NCBI GenBank assembly: GCA_030737835.1
Contig: JAUJYN010000013.1
Location: 3,429,759 to 3,493,758 of the forward strand
Reading direction: 5' to 3'
Length of the DNA stretch: 64,000 nucleotides
Source of the DNA: Acorus gramineus
Taxonomy: Eukaryota > Streptophyta > Magnoliopsida > Acorales > Acoraceae
Part shown: in pieces, positions 47,201 through 58,770 of the stretch
Numbering within the stretch: position 1 is the stretch's first letter
Layout: each line of letters begins with the position of its first letter
The notes under the pieces: generated by a model
Databases searched by the model: none
What the model was told of the DNA's origin: nothing
What the model saw: only the letters and a program-made list of their open reading frames with translations
Program-made: the position numbers and the translations under genes

Positions 47201-48033
47201 CAACCCTATTTTATTGGGATTTTTATTTTTTAATTTATTTTATTTCATTTTCAATGACTATCTCCTTCCTAGCTTTACCTAGAAGTTTATTTATTTTTAT
47301 CTGATTTACAATGAAAAAAAATAAGTGACGTATTTTTTATATTGTTGTTTTTTTGTTTATTTTTATCTTTTATGATTTGTTTTATAGCCATATATGTTAT
47401 TTTATTTTTTTAATTGATTTTTTTTATTTAACTGAGTTTTGTTTTGTTAGACTTAAATGTGTAAAAATTTAATTTGAAATTTTAAATATTATTCAATTTT
47501 TTATATATAAAATATTAAAAAATCTATGTAAATAAGAGCCTCATTTTGAAAACATCTCTAGGGCCCTATCTCAACATACTCAACATACTTATCTCAGGGT
47601 TAATCTTACATAACATTTTGTTATTATTTAGAAAATAAATGGTAATTTTAATGTATTGAATCACAAAAAATATATAAAAGTCCACCATAAAATATTGCAT
47701 AAGATGGACGGTCCAAATTTAATTATACTTATCATAAATTGATTTATATTCATCAACTACACGGCTACACCATACACAAAATTATATTTCAGGGGTAAAG
47801 TTGACATTTTGAAAATAATAACTCCCTATCCATCCCTTATCAACCATTTATCCACAGTTTATTCTAGGTCAACCAAACACCAAAAATCTGCATTTTACGT
47901 TTCCCAATAAGAATAAATAAGAATAACAAAAAATGCAACCAAACACAGATAGGCCTATTCTGCCAAACACTAATATTTATCCCAGTATAACTATCAGGAC
48001 TGAATAACGCAATTTCACTTCCCAAACGGGGGG
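44293..48033. mobile_element. Harbinger/Tourist-like non-autonomous composite (two joined copies)
   Basis: The outer ends are CCCCCCGTTTG (44293) and CAAACGGGGGG (48033), flanked by TAA (44290-44292, 48034-48036), fitting the 3-bp TWA target of PIF/Harbinger. A junction at 46610-46611 (TTCCCAA|CCCGTTTGCC) brings a 3' end against a 5' end. Two units result: unit 1 is about 2.3 kb and unit 2 about 1.4 kb. The terminal ~210-250 bp of both units are nearly identical (GAATAACAGTAGAATA at the start, GAATAACGCAATT at the end). Unit 1 has an internal ~370-bp duplication (about 45640-46010 and 46030-46370). There is no transposase reading frame. Confidence 0.75.
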
Positions 48034-48122
48034 TAAGTGTATTAATGCTAATGGTAAAAGGATTCAAATTCATGCTACTAATCCTTTCTGATGCATATGC
48101 AGTATTAGAGGCAATGCAAAAC

Positions 48123-49220
48123 TCATTCACTGACATTGTATAATTCACTACTACAAGACTTCATATCCAAGCACAAGCACTTGATCATCACCTTCCAAGT
48201 CCCCCACCGGGGCACGAACCCGTCACGCACCATCCGCCGCAACACAACCTCCGCATCCCCCACCCTCCCCTCCCCACAAAGCCCAGCAACCACCGCCTCA
48301 TACGCCTTAAAACTCGGCCGCCGCCCACGCTCGCGCCCCATCTCCTCCACCACAAACACCTTTGCCTCCCCGAACCTTCGCGCCCCGATCAACCCACACA
48401 ACACCGCTTGATAAGAATCCGAATTCGGGCGGCACCCCCACCGCATCATCCCCCTCAGCATCCCCATCGCCTCATCGACCCTCCCGCGCTTACAAACGCC
48501 CGAAATCAACACGTTGAACACGACCGTGTCGGGCTCGCACCGCTCCCTCCCCATCCTCTCCAGAAGCGCGAACGCCTCCCCCACCTCGCCTCGCGCGCAC
48601 AGGAAGTGCATCAGCGTCGCGTACGTCACCCGGTTCGGCTTGGGCATCTCGTCGAGCAGCGCGAGCGCGTCGTCGCGCCTGTCGGACGCGCAGAGGCCCT
48701 TGATGAGGATATTGAACGAGCAGGTGTCGGGCGTGACGCCCAACCGCGGCGCGAGTGCGCAGAGGAGTGCGCGCACGGAGTCGAAGCGGCGCGCGGAGAC
48801 GAGCGCGGCGAGGACGAGGTTGAAGGTCTTGACGGAGGGGAAGCAGTGGAAGTCGGAGGGCATGCGCGAGAGGGTGTGGAGGGCGCGGTCGGGGGATTGG
48901 GTCTTGATGAGTTTGTGGAAGAAGGGGTCGGAGAGGGGGAGGCGTTCGCGGCGCGTGCGGAGGAGGAGGGAGTCGATGGAGGGATGGTCGCGGAGGCGGG
49001 AGAGGATGGCGGTGTAGAGGGGTTCGGAGGGGCGGTAGTCGTTGCGGAGGGAGAGCTTGGAGAGGAAGGGATGGATGGATTTGGGGTCGGTGATGTTGGA
49101 GAAGAGGGTGAGGGTTTCTGTTGGGGAGAGCCAGTCGTGGTGGTCTAGACGGCGGAGGAGGCGGTGGTCGGTGGTGGAGAGGGGGTGGTGGTGTGGTTTG
49201 AGGAGGTGGTGGGGTGGCAT
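48123..49220 (-). CDS. P-class pentatricopeptide repeat (PPR) protein
   Basis: An intronless 365-residue protein. The start ATG at 49218-49220 follows an A-rich stretch. The N-terminal ~120 residues (RLLRRLDHHDWLSPTETL and so on) look like targeting plus degenerate repeats. From about residue 130, tandem 35-residue PPR motifs are clear: VKTFNLVLAALVSARRF, TCSFNILIKGLCASDRR, RVTYATLMHFLCARGEV, TVVFNVLISGVCKRGRV, SDSYQAVLCGLIGARRF, FKAYEAVVAGLCGEGRV and a last partial WGTWKVMIKCLC. There is no E, DYW or SMR domain, so it is P-class, expected to bind organelle RNA. Organelle is not decided. Codons are GC-rich. The stop is about 90 bp from the end of the Harbinger-like composite, so the 3' UTR may run into that element. 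Confidence 0.9.
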   Translation of the reverse strand: MPPHHLLKPHHHPLSTTDHRLLRRLDHHDWLSPTETLTLFSNITDPKSIHPFLSKLSLRNDYRPSEPLYTAILSRLRDHPSIDSLLLRTRRERLPLSDPFFHKLIKTQSPDRALHTLSRMPSDFHCFPSVKTFNLVLAALVSARRFDSVRALLCALAPRLGVTPDTCSFNILIKGLCASDRRDDALALLDEMPKPNRVTYATLMHFLCARGEVGEAFALLERMGRERCEPDTVVFNVLISGVCKRGRVDEAMGMLRGMMRWGCRPNSDSYQAVLCGLIGARRFGEAKVFVVEEMGRERGRRPSFKAYEAVVAGLCGEGRVGDAEVVLRRMVRDGFVPRWGTWKVMIKCLCLDMKSCSSELYNVSE

Positions 49221-49489
49221 TTTTTTTTTTTTCTTGGTGCATGGTGGTGGGTTTGGGTTTACTTGGGGGTGTTTGGATGCATTTCAAAAGGAGTACCCCC
49301 CCCCCCCCCCCCTTTTTTTTTCTACTGGGCACCTCCTTTAAAAGTCCATCACCTCTCATTTTATTAAACACTGAGTCCACCATTTTATACTCTCCTACCC
49401 ACTCTTTTATTTTCCCACTCAGACATATATCTACACTTCATAAGCCAACCATTATATAAATATTCAATCAAAATCACTTCCACCCCACC
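49221..49489. promoter_or_regulatory. PPR upstream region with C18 homopolymer and TATA candidate
   Basis: A run of about 18 C followed by about 9 T (about 49297-49323) lies roughly 80 bp 5' of the PPR start on its non-template side, that is, G-rich on the minus strand. TTTATATAAT at about 49451-49460 on the minus strand is a plausible TATA, about 235 bp from the ATG. Confidence 0.4.
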
Positions 49490-49620
49490 CCATCCACTGT
49501 TTCACAAACAAAATCCTCCCCATTCCCTCTCACAACCATCCACTGTTTCACAAACAAAATCCTCCCCATTCCCTCTCACGACCATCCACTGTTTCACAAA
49601 CAAAACCCTCCCTCCCTCTT
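49490..49620. repeat. 46-bp tandem repeat, ~2.8 units
   Basis: Units start at 49490, 49536 and 49582 with CCATCCACTGTTTCACAAAC, followed by AAAATCCTCCCCATTCCC. They are nearly identical. Confidence 0.9.
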
Positions 49621-52600
49621 TGTTGCGGATGAGAAGCCCCGCCAGGATCTAGCCTCGCCTAGCCCCACCAAGATCCAGCTGGCGTCCCTCTCTCTCGGTC
49701 CTCCTCTCCCTCCCTCTTTGTTACATCAAATCAGGTTTTCTATTTCTCTAATTCTCATCTCCCTCAATTTTTGTGTTTTTTTTCAAATTTTACAAGCCCT
49801 AGATGTTTGAATACCTTGCACTTTCGCTTTCAATACAATTTTTATCTCCTTGTTTGTGAATGTATTTGTTCAAATGATGTAGGATTGAAAATCCTATTTT
49901 TTAAAAAAGTGCTTTGTATTCTGTTTGAATTTTATAGCCAAAAGTGTTTGAGTACCCATTTTTTTTTTTTTGTATCTTTTCATACAACCAAGGCCTTGTG
50001 TGCTCGTGTTATGGACAAATGTTTTTTACGAGGTTGAGACTCAAAGAATATACGATGGGGTTGTTTCAGAATTTGAGGGATGACCTACAACTAAATTGAG
50101 ACCCTCACTTTAAACTAATTAATCTTTTTTTAAAATGTAAGTACAAATATTGACTTAGATGAAATTGGGATTTTGTCATAAAAGTAACATTCTCAAATTC
50201 ACACCTAAATATATTACCTTGAAAGTAGTACTTCCAGCCATTTCTGAAAGGCACAGAGTTAGTGCATATTCTATTAACGCCTCATATCTTTTAGATTTGA
50301 ATTTTCCAGAACATTAAAAAACATCAACAATTATTAACTTTTTCTATCATTGGTCATTTGTAAAAGTTACTGGAATGACTCAGCGCATTAGATGAATTGA
50401 GTATAACAGTTTCATATAATAAAATACAGAGTTACTCTTACAAATATCAGAGTTAACCAATTTAGATAACAAATTAAATTGCCCATTACGACCTCTTGTA
50501 ACCTACCAAAACCAAAGAGGAAACTACAATAAAAAAATGAAGTAAAAAAACAATTGAACTGACCCTGAAAATTCATAATGCGTGGACTCCTCCTTTTTGG
50601 CTATGAATGTCTAGAAGACAGTGATCGATGTTATAATGCACCTGAACTAATATCTTTCAACAAGGTTAATGATAGTATGTAAGTAATGACACCTATTTAT
50701 GCCTTGGTTTTGAGTTTACTAATTACCATGTCTTGACACAGAAAATAGAAAACAAGTCATCTAACTGTGGCCTACTCATTACTGTATGTTACAAGATTGA
50801 ACCTTCCTACTGATACACTTGGTGGATTATTTCACTTAATCAATTAGATATGACAAAATTACCATATTCATCTTTATCATCCATTTTTGTCTCAAATACA
50901 CTCTTTGGAGAATCAAGCAAGAAGTAAGTCCTCAGATCAACAACTTCAAAGGAATTTGAACTGATTAACCCACAAGATGATAATATTATAATAACATGAT
51001 TACCTGCACTTAAAGAACCCCTTTTGATGCACATGATTGTTCATGAAGGCTTAGGATGAGGATACTTCTGCTTCATTTTAATTACTGGATTATAAATCCA
51101 TAATTTTCTGGATTTTTATGAACTGTTTGAAGAATTTGGTTTTGAAATGAGAATTCTTAATAAATTGGTAGAAGAAAAATACTTAAATGGATCATATGCT
51201 ATTCTTTTTTTTCTTTTTTTTTTTTGGTCGGACAGCTTATTATCTTGCATGTCGCAAAGGATTAGACAGCTTATTATCTTGCATGTCGCAAAGGATTCAA
51301 CTACTAAATCATGATACACCAAAACTATTGAAACACAAGTTCAACCATAATGTTGAAGAGAACCACACAACATGAGAGGATACATAGTATAATGAGATGT
51401 AGATGCAGAGGTTTCTAATAGATAATTCCTATATAAATGTTGATGCAAAGGAAAGTAGTACTTCTAGCCATTTCTGAAAGGCGTAGAGTTACTGCATATA
51501 TTAGCAGTTTATGAAAGCCAAGCCAGTTGATCAATAACGTGATGGGGGCAACTCAGAGAGGATGACCAATATTATCTCTTGACAATCTGATAGTCAATGA
51601 AGATGAGGATTAGGGAGGTTGCTTTTAGAATCATTGGAGTTGAAAAGTGTTGGCCCCTAATTGATAATAATGTGGGAAAGCTAATGTTCAGATAGTGGGG
51701 TTTGTTATGGTAAAGTAGGTCTTGTATCAATAAATTTCTCATAAATTACAATGTTATCATTATCATGCATATATATTTATAAGTTATAATAGTTTCAACA
51801 AACATGTCATATCAGCCTATTTTAAATTAAAAGCTATAAGTTATAAGTTTCAACAAACACCTGTAAATTTTTTTTAACTTATTGTGGAGCCCTAGAGATA
51901 AAACGTGCTGTAATTAGTATGGTTTAGTCCTTATCTGAATAACTATGCCTTTTAGCTTTTGCATTGTTGGTCTTCTAATGGCATGCATTAAAAAGTTGAA
52001 GAGGGTCCATTTGTTTTAAAGTTACATGTAAAAAGGATTCCATAAACAATAGGCAGACTTTTTCCAGGGAGTTTAAAAATTGAGTGATGCTTTATGTTTT
52101 TGAATATATATTTGGAATAAATTTTTCCACATCATTAGTCATGTCCCCTTAGGCTTATTATGGTTAGACATCTCACACTTTTTCCTTTGCTGCCATTGGC
52201 TGAGAGTTTACAATGAAAAAAAAAATAGTGAGTCTTGTAAGGATGTTGTATGTGAGAAGAGTAGTATCTTAAGTTATCTATCTCACTCATTTATATAACA
52301 AGCCTATATTTTTATTACTCTATATGTCATACAACCAGAGGTCCTCCTAAGTCCCTTTTGGTTTGGTCCACTTGAATGGGTAATTTTAAACTGATATGTG
52401 ACTCCTGTAGTGATACATATGGAGTCACTACTCAGTAGTCAGTCAGTCTTGAGTTACTTTCTCTGTGATAAATGGTCACGTCATCTCAATTTTTGCCTCA
52501 GACATAAATAAAGAATGAGACACTCTCTGTTCAGTGTCATTAGACTATTGAATGAGAAACATTGGTTGGAGAGACCTCTAGTATTGATGGATTGAAATTT

Positions 52601-52892
52601 GTTAGTACATCATTCATGTAATAAGAATGAATGACGAATAACACATGGCCATTACCAATAGTTTGTCTTATTGGTAGTGGTATAGGTGTTTGGTTGGATA
52701 ACATGGATTTGTAGCATGGTTTCATGAGTTATTTTTGTTGGTTGGGTATCTTTTATAAAACCAAAAAATGTTTGAATAACATTCATTATGTTTTTGACAT
52801 ATATATTTTGAAATTTTTTAATGAATGAGAACTCTATTTTATTGATAAAGAATTGTACGTATCATTGGTTGATTCAAACTCCTTTGACCAGT
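49621..52892. other. Intergenic DNA with small direct repeats and a coding-like scrap
   Basis: A ~45-bp word (GAAAGTAGTACTTCCAGCC and following) recurs at 50221 and 51451. A 34-bp tandem pair (GACAGCTTATTATCTTGC...) lies at 51231-51298. On the minus strand 50840-51034 is open with an acceptor-like TTAAGTGCAG near 51007 and reads SNSFEVVDLRTYFLLDSPKS, coding-like but unassigned. No complete gene is supported. Confidence 0.4.
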
Positions 52893-52908
52893 ATGGCACC
52901 AAAGAAAC

Positions 52909-55148
52909 TGATGTAGGACAGATTTGAAAAGAAATCATTGCAGAATATTTGATTTCAAATCTGTTATCAAAATAAATTTTTATGAGATTTTATTTAGGAA
53001 TTTAGGATTTTTAGGATCTTATGTTTTATTTTATTAAATTTTAATTATTGTCATTGTAATTGTGTCTTTACTATTTTTAGTAGAGTCATAATTCACATTA
53101 TGAATATGTATTTGATGTTTGTGGCCTATATAATGAGTGCCACCATATTTTGTAAAAAAAAACTTTTGATCAATAATATTTTGAATTTTCTCCCTTGTGG
53201 GTTTTATTCCTTGTGGATTCAATGAACTTATGAGATTTCAACGCTGGTTGGAGCTTATGAGATCCTCACACTGCGTTAGGTGGTATCAGAGCGAGGATTC
53301 GCCTGGCTTCGATGACACATAGCCGTGCGGGAAACAACCATCCCATTGACGGTGATCGTGGGGTGCAGGAGCTGTTTCGGCCGTTGCAAGAGGACCAGAA
53401 GTCACTTCGGGAGGAGTTTCGTCAACAAACGCGGCAAACTCTTTGTGAGGTGAAGGCTGGCGTGAATCTCAACACCGACAACAGACGACCTGGGAGTGAC
53501 AGGATGCACGCCAAGGGATTTGCCTGAGGCCAACCTGTTTCTTATAACGTTGTTCGACGACCTTCTCATTATCTACCCGATTATGAGGATGACTCGGATG
53601 ATGAAGGCGGTGAACTATACGACTATCAGCTGAGAAAGCGGCACACGTACTACTACAATTATTTTTCAAAGGTGGACATCTCCTATTTCAACGGTGATTT
53701 GCCAATCGATAAGTTCCTTGATTGGATCTTAGAGATTGATAAATTCTTTGAGATAATGGAGGTGCGTGAAAAAGAGATGGTCAGATTGGTGGCGCTTCGA
53801 CTCACGAGTAGTGCCGCTAATTGGTGGGACCACCTTCAAAGAACTAGACAACGACAAGGAAGAGCACCTATTCGAACATGAAAGATGAGACAATTTCTCA
53901 TGGATCGCTTCCTTCCTCTAGATTATGAACAATATTTGCTCCAGTTGTACCATAATTGTTGCCAAGGTAATCGTTCCGTATTCGACTATACCGCTGAATT
54001 TTTAAAATTTTCTGGTCGGTATAACCTCGCAGAAGCTAAATGGCGACGAGTGGCCCATTATCTTAATTTAGAGTCTTCAGTTCGAGATCGTATTGCTTCA
54101 GAAGAGATTTACAGCTTGACAGAAGCAATCTCTGCGGCCGTAAAAGTGGAATCACAACTGGAGAGATCAAGGGTGCACGTGATGTCTAAAGGCTCTTCCA
54201 TGATCAACCCGCTACATGTTGCATTAAGTCAAGATATGGTTGATGGATCGATGGAGAAGACCGAAGAAAGTCCACCAGAAAATCAGGAGAATTTAGTGAC
54301 CGACCCCCATGATCAACCTCTAGTTGAATCAGAAATTGATGAGGACAAGGCAAATAAAGAAGTGGAGGATGTTGTTCTCTCCGTTGAATCTGAAAAGATT
54401 ATCGGAGGAGAACAAGAGAAGTCATTTTCTTATTCCTTAGTGGTGACTCCAGAGATAGAAAAACTCTTGCAAACGTTCGTGTTGCAGACTACATGCCACA
54501 TCAACATGAGCATTTTTTATGCCTTCGCCGACAACAATAATGATTGGAACATTGCGACTACCACAGTGGTCGATTTGATTGAGAAGGAATTTAAAATCAA
54601 GAAGATGTCTCTCCTCTTGCCAAAGGTCAAATACAAAGATGCATCAAATAAGATGGAAGAAAATGTCTTAATCTCTTCTATTGTTGTGATTGATTACATC
54701 AAATATCATCCTCCTGATCATCTAAGATCTTTTCCTCTTAAATTCGAGGACGAATTTTTTTTAAGAAGAGGAGACTGATGTAGGACAGATTTGGAAAGAA
54801 ATCATTGCAGAATATTTGATTTCAAATCTGTTATCAAAATAAATTTTTATGAGATTTTATTTAGGAATTTATGATTTTTAGGATCTTATGTTTTATTTTA
54901 TTAAATTTTAATTATTTTCATTGTAATTGTATCTTTACTATTTTTAGTAGAGTCATAATTCACATTATGAATATGTATTTGATGTTTGTGGCCTATATAA
55001 TGAGTGCCACCATATTTTGTAAAAAAAAAAACTTTTGATCAATAATATTTTGAATTTTCTCCCTTGTGGGTTTTATTCCTTGTGGATTCAAGGAGCTTAT
55101 GAGATCTCGACGCTGGTTGGATCTTTATATCCATTTCACGCTGTGTTA
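52909..55148 (+). mobile_element. TR-GAG non-autonomous LTR retroelement
   Basis: 2240 bp. The LTRs are 52909-53278 (370 bp) and 54775-55148 (374 bp), both starting TGATGTAGGACAG and ending G(C/T)GTTA, with exact TSD GAAAC (52904-52908, 55149-55153). The primer site TGGTATCAGAGC follows at 53281-53292. The polypurine AAGAAGAGGAGAC precedes the 3' LTR. Only a Gag-like frame lies between, with no protease, RT or integrase. This matches the TR-GAG class of short gag-only plant retroelements. Each LTR has a TATA-like CCTATATAATG. Confidence 0.9.
53312..54778 (+). pseudogene. Retrotransposon Gag (Retrotrans_gag domain), interrupted
   Basis: The reading starts near 53312 (MTHSRAGNNHPIDGDRG) and a TGA at 53525-53527 ends the first piece. 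The Gag core begins at about 53672 with VDISYFNGDLPIDKFLDW, then LRLTSSAANWWDHLQ. It meets a TGA at 53879-53881 where relatives have a Trp, and continues MRQFLMDRFLPLDYEQYL, RSVFDYTAEFLKFSGRYNL. The second piece (53885-54778) is a clean 297-codon frame whose C-terminal third (from about residue 120) is acidic and non-Gag. TGG-to-TGA changes fit decay of methylated DNA. Parent elements would supply RT and integrase in trans. Confidence 0.8.
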
Positions 55149-55760
55149 GAAACAAGTCCCACAAACTGCCTTGCTTCGTAAATGTCAATCTGAAAGGCTT
55201 GCTAGAGATGTGGCATCAAGTTCCATGGTTCCATCCATTGAACCAGAGGCCGTGGAAGAGGATGCAAGAGAGCGTGACGCAGGTAGAGAGGATGTAAATT
55301 CTGAGATAGATGAGAATAGCTTGAAGGGTTCTTTTCCTGGTGGACCTGAGACAAATGAACTCCTGGTTGCTTATCGACATCACATCACATATCATATATG
55401 GAATGGCAAGGTATGTATGATGTAATAACATAGCTCTTTTGTTCTACTCTAATGCACCATGCATATGATAACCTATATTAACGTATACTCTCTTGGATGC
55501 AGGGCAATCGTTCTTTGTAGTTTCACAAACCAACGAAAACATTGGAGGGTTGGGATTTGTCGAACGAGTCAATAACCTTCAGGAACAAAGTGAAGCAAAG
55601 TGAATTGTTGCCTTTGGTTGAGTATAACTTTCCTTTATTGAACGTTCCGATAAGTGCAATGGTGGAGAGGTGGCATCCAAAGACCAATACTTTCCACTTA
55701 CCATTTGGGGAGATCCCGTTTTTTTTTTTTTTGGGTATTTTGTCCAGAACAATGTATAAT

Positions 55761-55980
55761 TTTTTAGTGTATGCTAAACAATGGTAAAAATGTGCATTGT
55801 AACTAAATTATGGGGATGATGTACATGCATATGATCTACGATGTTTTTTGAGCACTGAAATGATCTATAATGAGACAATGTTTGTAGTAAAATGATCTTT
55901 AAGTGCGATGGAATTTCAAGTATTGTGTTCATTTTGTTGATTATCAGGGTTGCTTGGTTATTAATGTTAGTGTGTTAATA
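55761..55980. other. AT-rich spacer between PMD pseudogene and satellite
   Basis: Nothing recognisable. Confidence 0.5.
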
Positions 55981-56930
55981 CTTCAAAGGTTTATGGTTCC
56001 AGAAAGACATGGACCATGTCAAACCAAATCAAACACGGAAGACATGGAGCACGTCGAACGGAATACAGAATACTTCAATGGTTTCTGATTCTAGAATGCT
56101 ATGGACCATGTCAAACCAAATCAAACACGGAAGACATGGAGCATATCGAACAGGATACAGAACATTTCAAAGGTTTTTTTTATTTCAGAAAGCCATGGAC
56201 TATGTCGAATCAAATCAAACACGAAAGACATGGAGCATGTCGAACAGGATACAGAACACTTCAAAGGTTTTTTATTCCACAAAGTCATGGACCATGTCAA
56301 ACCAAATGAAACACGGAAGACATGGAGCATGTCGAACGGGATATAGAACACTTCAAAGGTTTTTTTATTCCAGAAAGCCATGGACCATGTCAAACCAAAT
56401 CAAACACAGAAGACATAGAGCATGTCGAACGGGATACAGAACACTTCAAAGATTTTTTTTATTCCAGAAAGAAAGCCATGGAACATGTCGAACCAAACCG
56501 CACACGAAAGACATGGAGCATATCGAACAGGATACAGAACACTTCAAATGTTTCTTATTCAAGAAAACCATGGACTATGTCGAACCAAATCAAATACGGA
56601 AGACATGGAGCATGTTGAACGGGATACATAACACTTTAAAGGTTTTTGATTCCAGAAAGCCATGGGCCATGTCAAACGAAATCAAACACGGAAGACATGG
56701 AGCATGTTGAACGGGATACAGAACACTTCAAAGGTTTCTGATTCCAAAAAGCCATGGACCATGTCGAACCAAATCGCACATGGAAGACATGGAACATGTC
56801 AAACGGGATACAGAACATTTCAGAAGTTTTTGATTCCAGAAATCCATGGATCATGTCGAACCTAATCACACACAAAAGACATAGAGCATGTCAAATGGGG
56901 GGAGAGAGAGAAAGAGCGCGGGACTTATTA
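55981..56930. repeat. 92-bp satellite array, about ten units
   Basis: Units anchored on CATGGACCATGTC begin at 56009, 56101, 56195, 56287, 56380, 56478, 56570, 56662, 56754 and 56846, so the period is 92-94 bp apart from one 98-bp unit. Each unit has two related halves (ATGGACCATGTCAAACC and ATGGAGCATGTCGAACG). It has few stops in several frames, giving open stretches of up to 233 codons. Because 92 is not a multiple of three, successive units are read in different frames, so I treat it as non-coding. Confidence 0.93.
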
Positions 56931-58770
56931 TTTTGATTGTGGGGTGGGTAATATATTTATGGGGGATGTGTGGGGTGGGTTGGGTGTACCATTGAGGTGG
57001 GTAGTGTTGGGGTGGGTTAGGTGTGAGAAAAAAATGTAACAAAACATTTTTATTTATAAATAAAAGTTGGTGGTAGGAGAGTTTGTGGGGTGGCCATAAC
57101 CACACCATTTTATAAAACCCCCTTCTCGCATACATCAATCTCACCACCCTTCACACATCATAACATATTCTCTCTGTTACTTCTCTATGTTACTTCTCTC
57201 ATTCACCCCTACCGTTCTCTCCCGCCGTGAGGACGCCGACGACAAGCCCTCGTGAAGTCGTTCCCCCCACCCCTGTGAGGTCCTCCCCATGTCACTCTTG
57301 AGGCCATGAACTCATCTCTCTTAAAATAAATTAATATATCTATTTTTTGAAAACATCTTTTTAATCAATTATTAATTATGATCTAATGAGTATTATAGTT
57401 CTTTTTGTAGATAAATTAGGGTTGTGATAGGGAAAGTTAGGGCTTGAAAGAGAGCTTGGGTTTTTTGATATATAAAGCTAGGTTTATTTTTATTTTTGTT
57501 TTTGTTTTTCTTTCATAATGAAGTGTGTTGGTTGAATTTCAATACATTAGTCAAAGTTAGGGATGTGTATGCATTTTGGTTTAATTTTCATTAATTTGTA
57601 TGTTGGTGACATTGATTGGAAAAAAAATTCCCCTTAGAGAAGATTATTGTTGGCATGTTGAACATACTCATGAGATAAATTAATATACTGACATTGATAT
57701 GAAATTGTAAAATGGTTCAATACATATTGCTGAGAACTATATTTAAACAATATAATAATGTAAAACTAATTTATTCATGCTCCAATCAATCTGGTAAAGC
57801 TAATTTAGAGAAAGTTAGGGTATTTTTTAGATAAATGAAGTGAGTTGGATGAATTTGAATGGTTTAGGATTGAAAGGAAGCGTTGTGAATGCATTTTAGT
57901 AAATCATTTAATTAAATACTACATATTAGTCAAATTTTCATTGTTTGTATGTTGGTAGCATTGATAAATCTCTTTTTTTTTCCTTAGAGAAGAGTATTGT
58001 TGGAATGGTGAGTTAGTACGTACACCTTTGTCGGTGTTGGATTTTGGTGAAAGGGGGAAAAGGAAAAGAAAAGGGTAGGCGCCCTCTCTTCCTTCCTCCT
58101 CGGCTCCTCCTCCAATGTTTGTGCGTGTGTGGGGGTTCTTCGGAGGCTTGGATCCAAAGAGCTGCGCCTTGGCGGGATCGGTCGGATCGTCTCTCGGAAG
58201 GGGTGGTGGGGGGTTTCGTTCCTAGCTGAGACGACCGATGGGTCCTCAGGAGGATTCAGGAGTTGTTGTGATCGCCACCTGCTTTTCTCAAAAAGCAGGA
58301 AAAGTTGGGGCGGATTTGATCGCCTTCGTGGGGAGTTTGTGGGGTCTCCGCTCTGAGACACGGATATGCCGTGCACAGAGGTGAAGACAGGGATCCTCTT
58401 CTGCTTCGGGAACCTGACTAAAGGAGAATTGGGACTTGAGGTGGGCTAGGGAAGGGCCGGCTAGTTGGTTTTAGCCGCCTGGTGGGGGGCGGCTAGTTGT
58501 GGGTAGCCGCCTAGTGTCTGGTTCAATTTGGGCAGAACCTGGGTAGGGTTTGGGTTTGGTTTTGGCAGAGGTTAAACTGGGTTTAACCTGGGTTTTGGAG
58601 AGTGGATTTGGAGAATGGATTTATGTAGGAAATGGGTTTCTCTCTCACTTTTCTCTCAAGGGTTTGAGGTGGTGGTGTGGCTTGATGGTTGGGAATGTGG
58701 GTGGTTGAGGGTTATTGATGGGTATTGAATGTGTATTAATTGGAATTGATGATATGAATGATGTTGGTTG
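56931..58770. other. Intergenic DNA, GC-rich in its right part
   Basis: 57100-57260 has a TTTATAAAA word and a CT-rich leader-like stretch. 58040-58560 is GC-rich and contains the hairpin GGCGGCTAG/TAGCCGCC (about 58488-58511) next to a related weaker one. No coding frame is convincing; it may be the edge of an unrecognised element. Confidence 0.4.

Larger units (their letters stand above)
52893..55760 (+). pseudogene. Plant mobile domain (PMD/MAIN-like) gene, broken by a TR-GAG insertion and a stop
   Basis: The ATG at 52893 starts MAPKK. The sixth codon is cut by the retroelement at 52909-55148 plus its TSD. Excising the element and one GAAAC restores the frame into QVPQTALLRKCQSERLARDV at 55153 onward. 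The exon continues to 55410 (NELLVAYRHHITYHIWNGK, donor GTATGT). The second exon starts at 55503 (acceptor GATGCAG) and hits TAG at 55518-55520. Beyond it are family blocks GWDLSNESITFRNKV, LLPLVEYNFPLLNVP and ERWHPKTNTFHLPFGE, then a T-run that destroys the frame. Those blocks are typical of PMD (aminotransferase-like) proteins, often transposon-associated. Intact relatives act in meristem maintenance or silencing; this copy cannot make the protein. Confidence 0.8.

Noticed and set aside
48408..49383. Plus-strand 246-residue and minus-strand 297-residue frames over the PPR gene
   Set aside because: Shifted readings of the PPR coding strand and its complement; the PPR frame carries the motifs.
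56009..56710. 233-residue frame in the 92-bp array
   Set aside because: The period is not divisible by three, so units change frame; no start context or splice signals.
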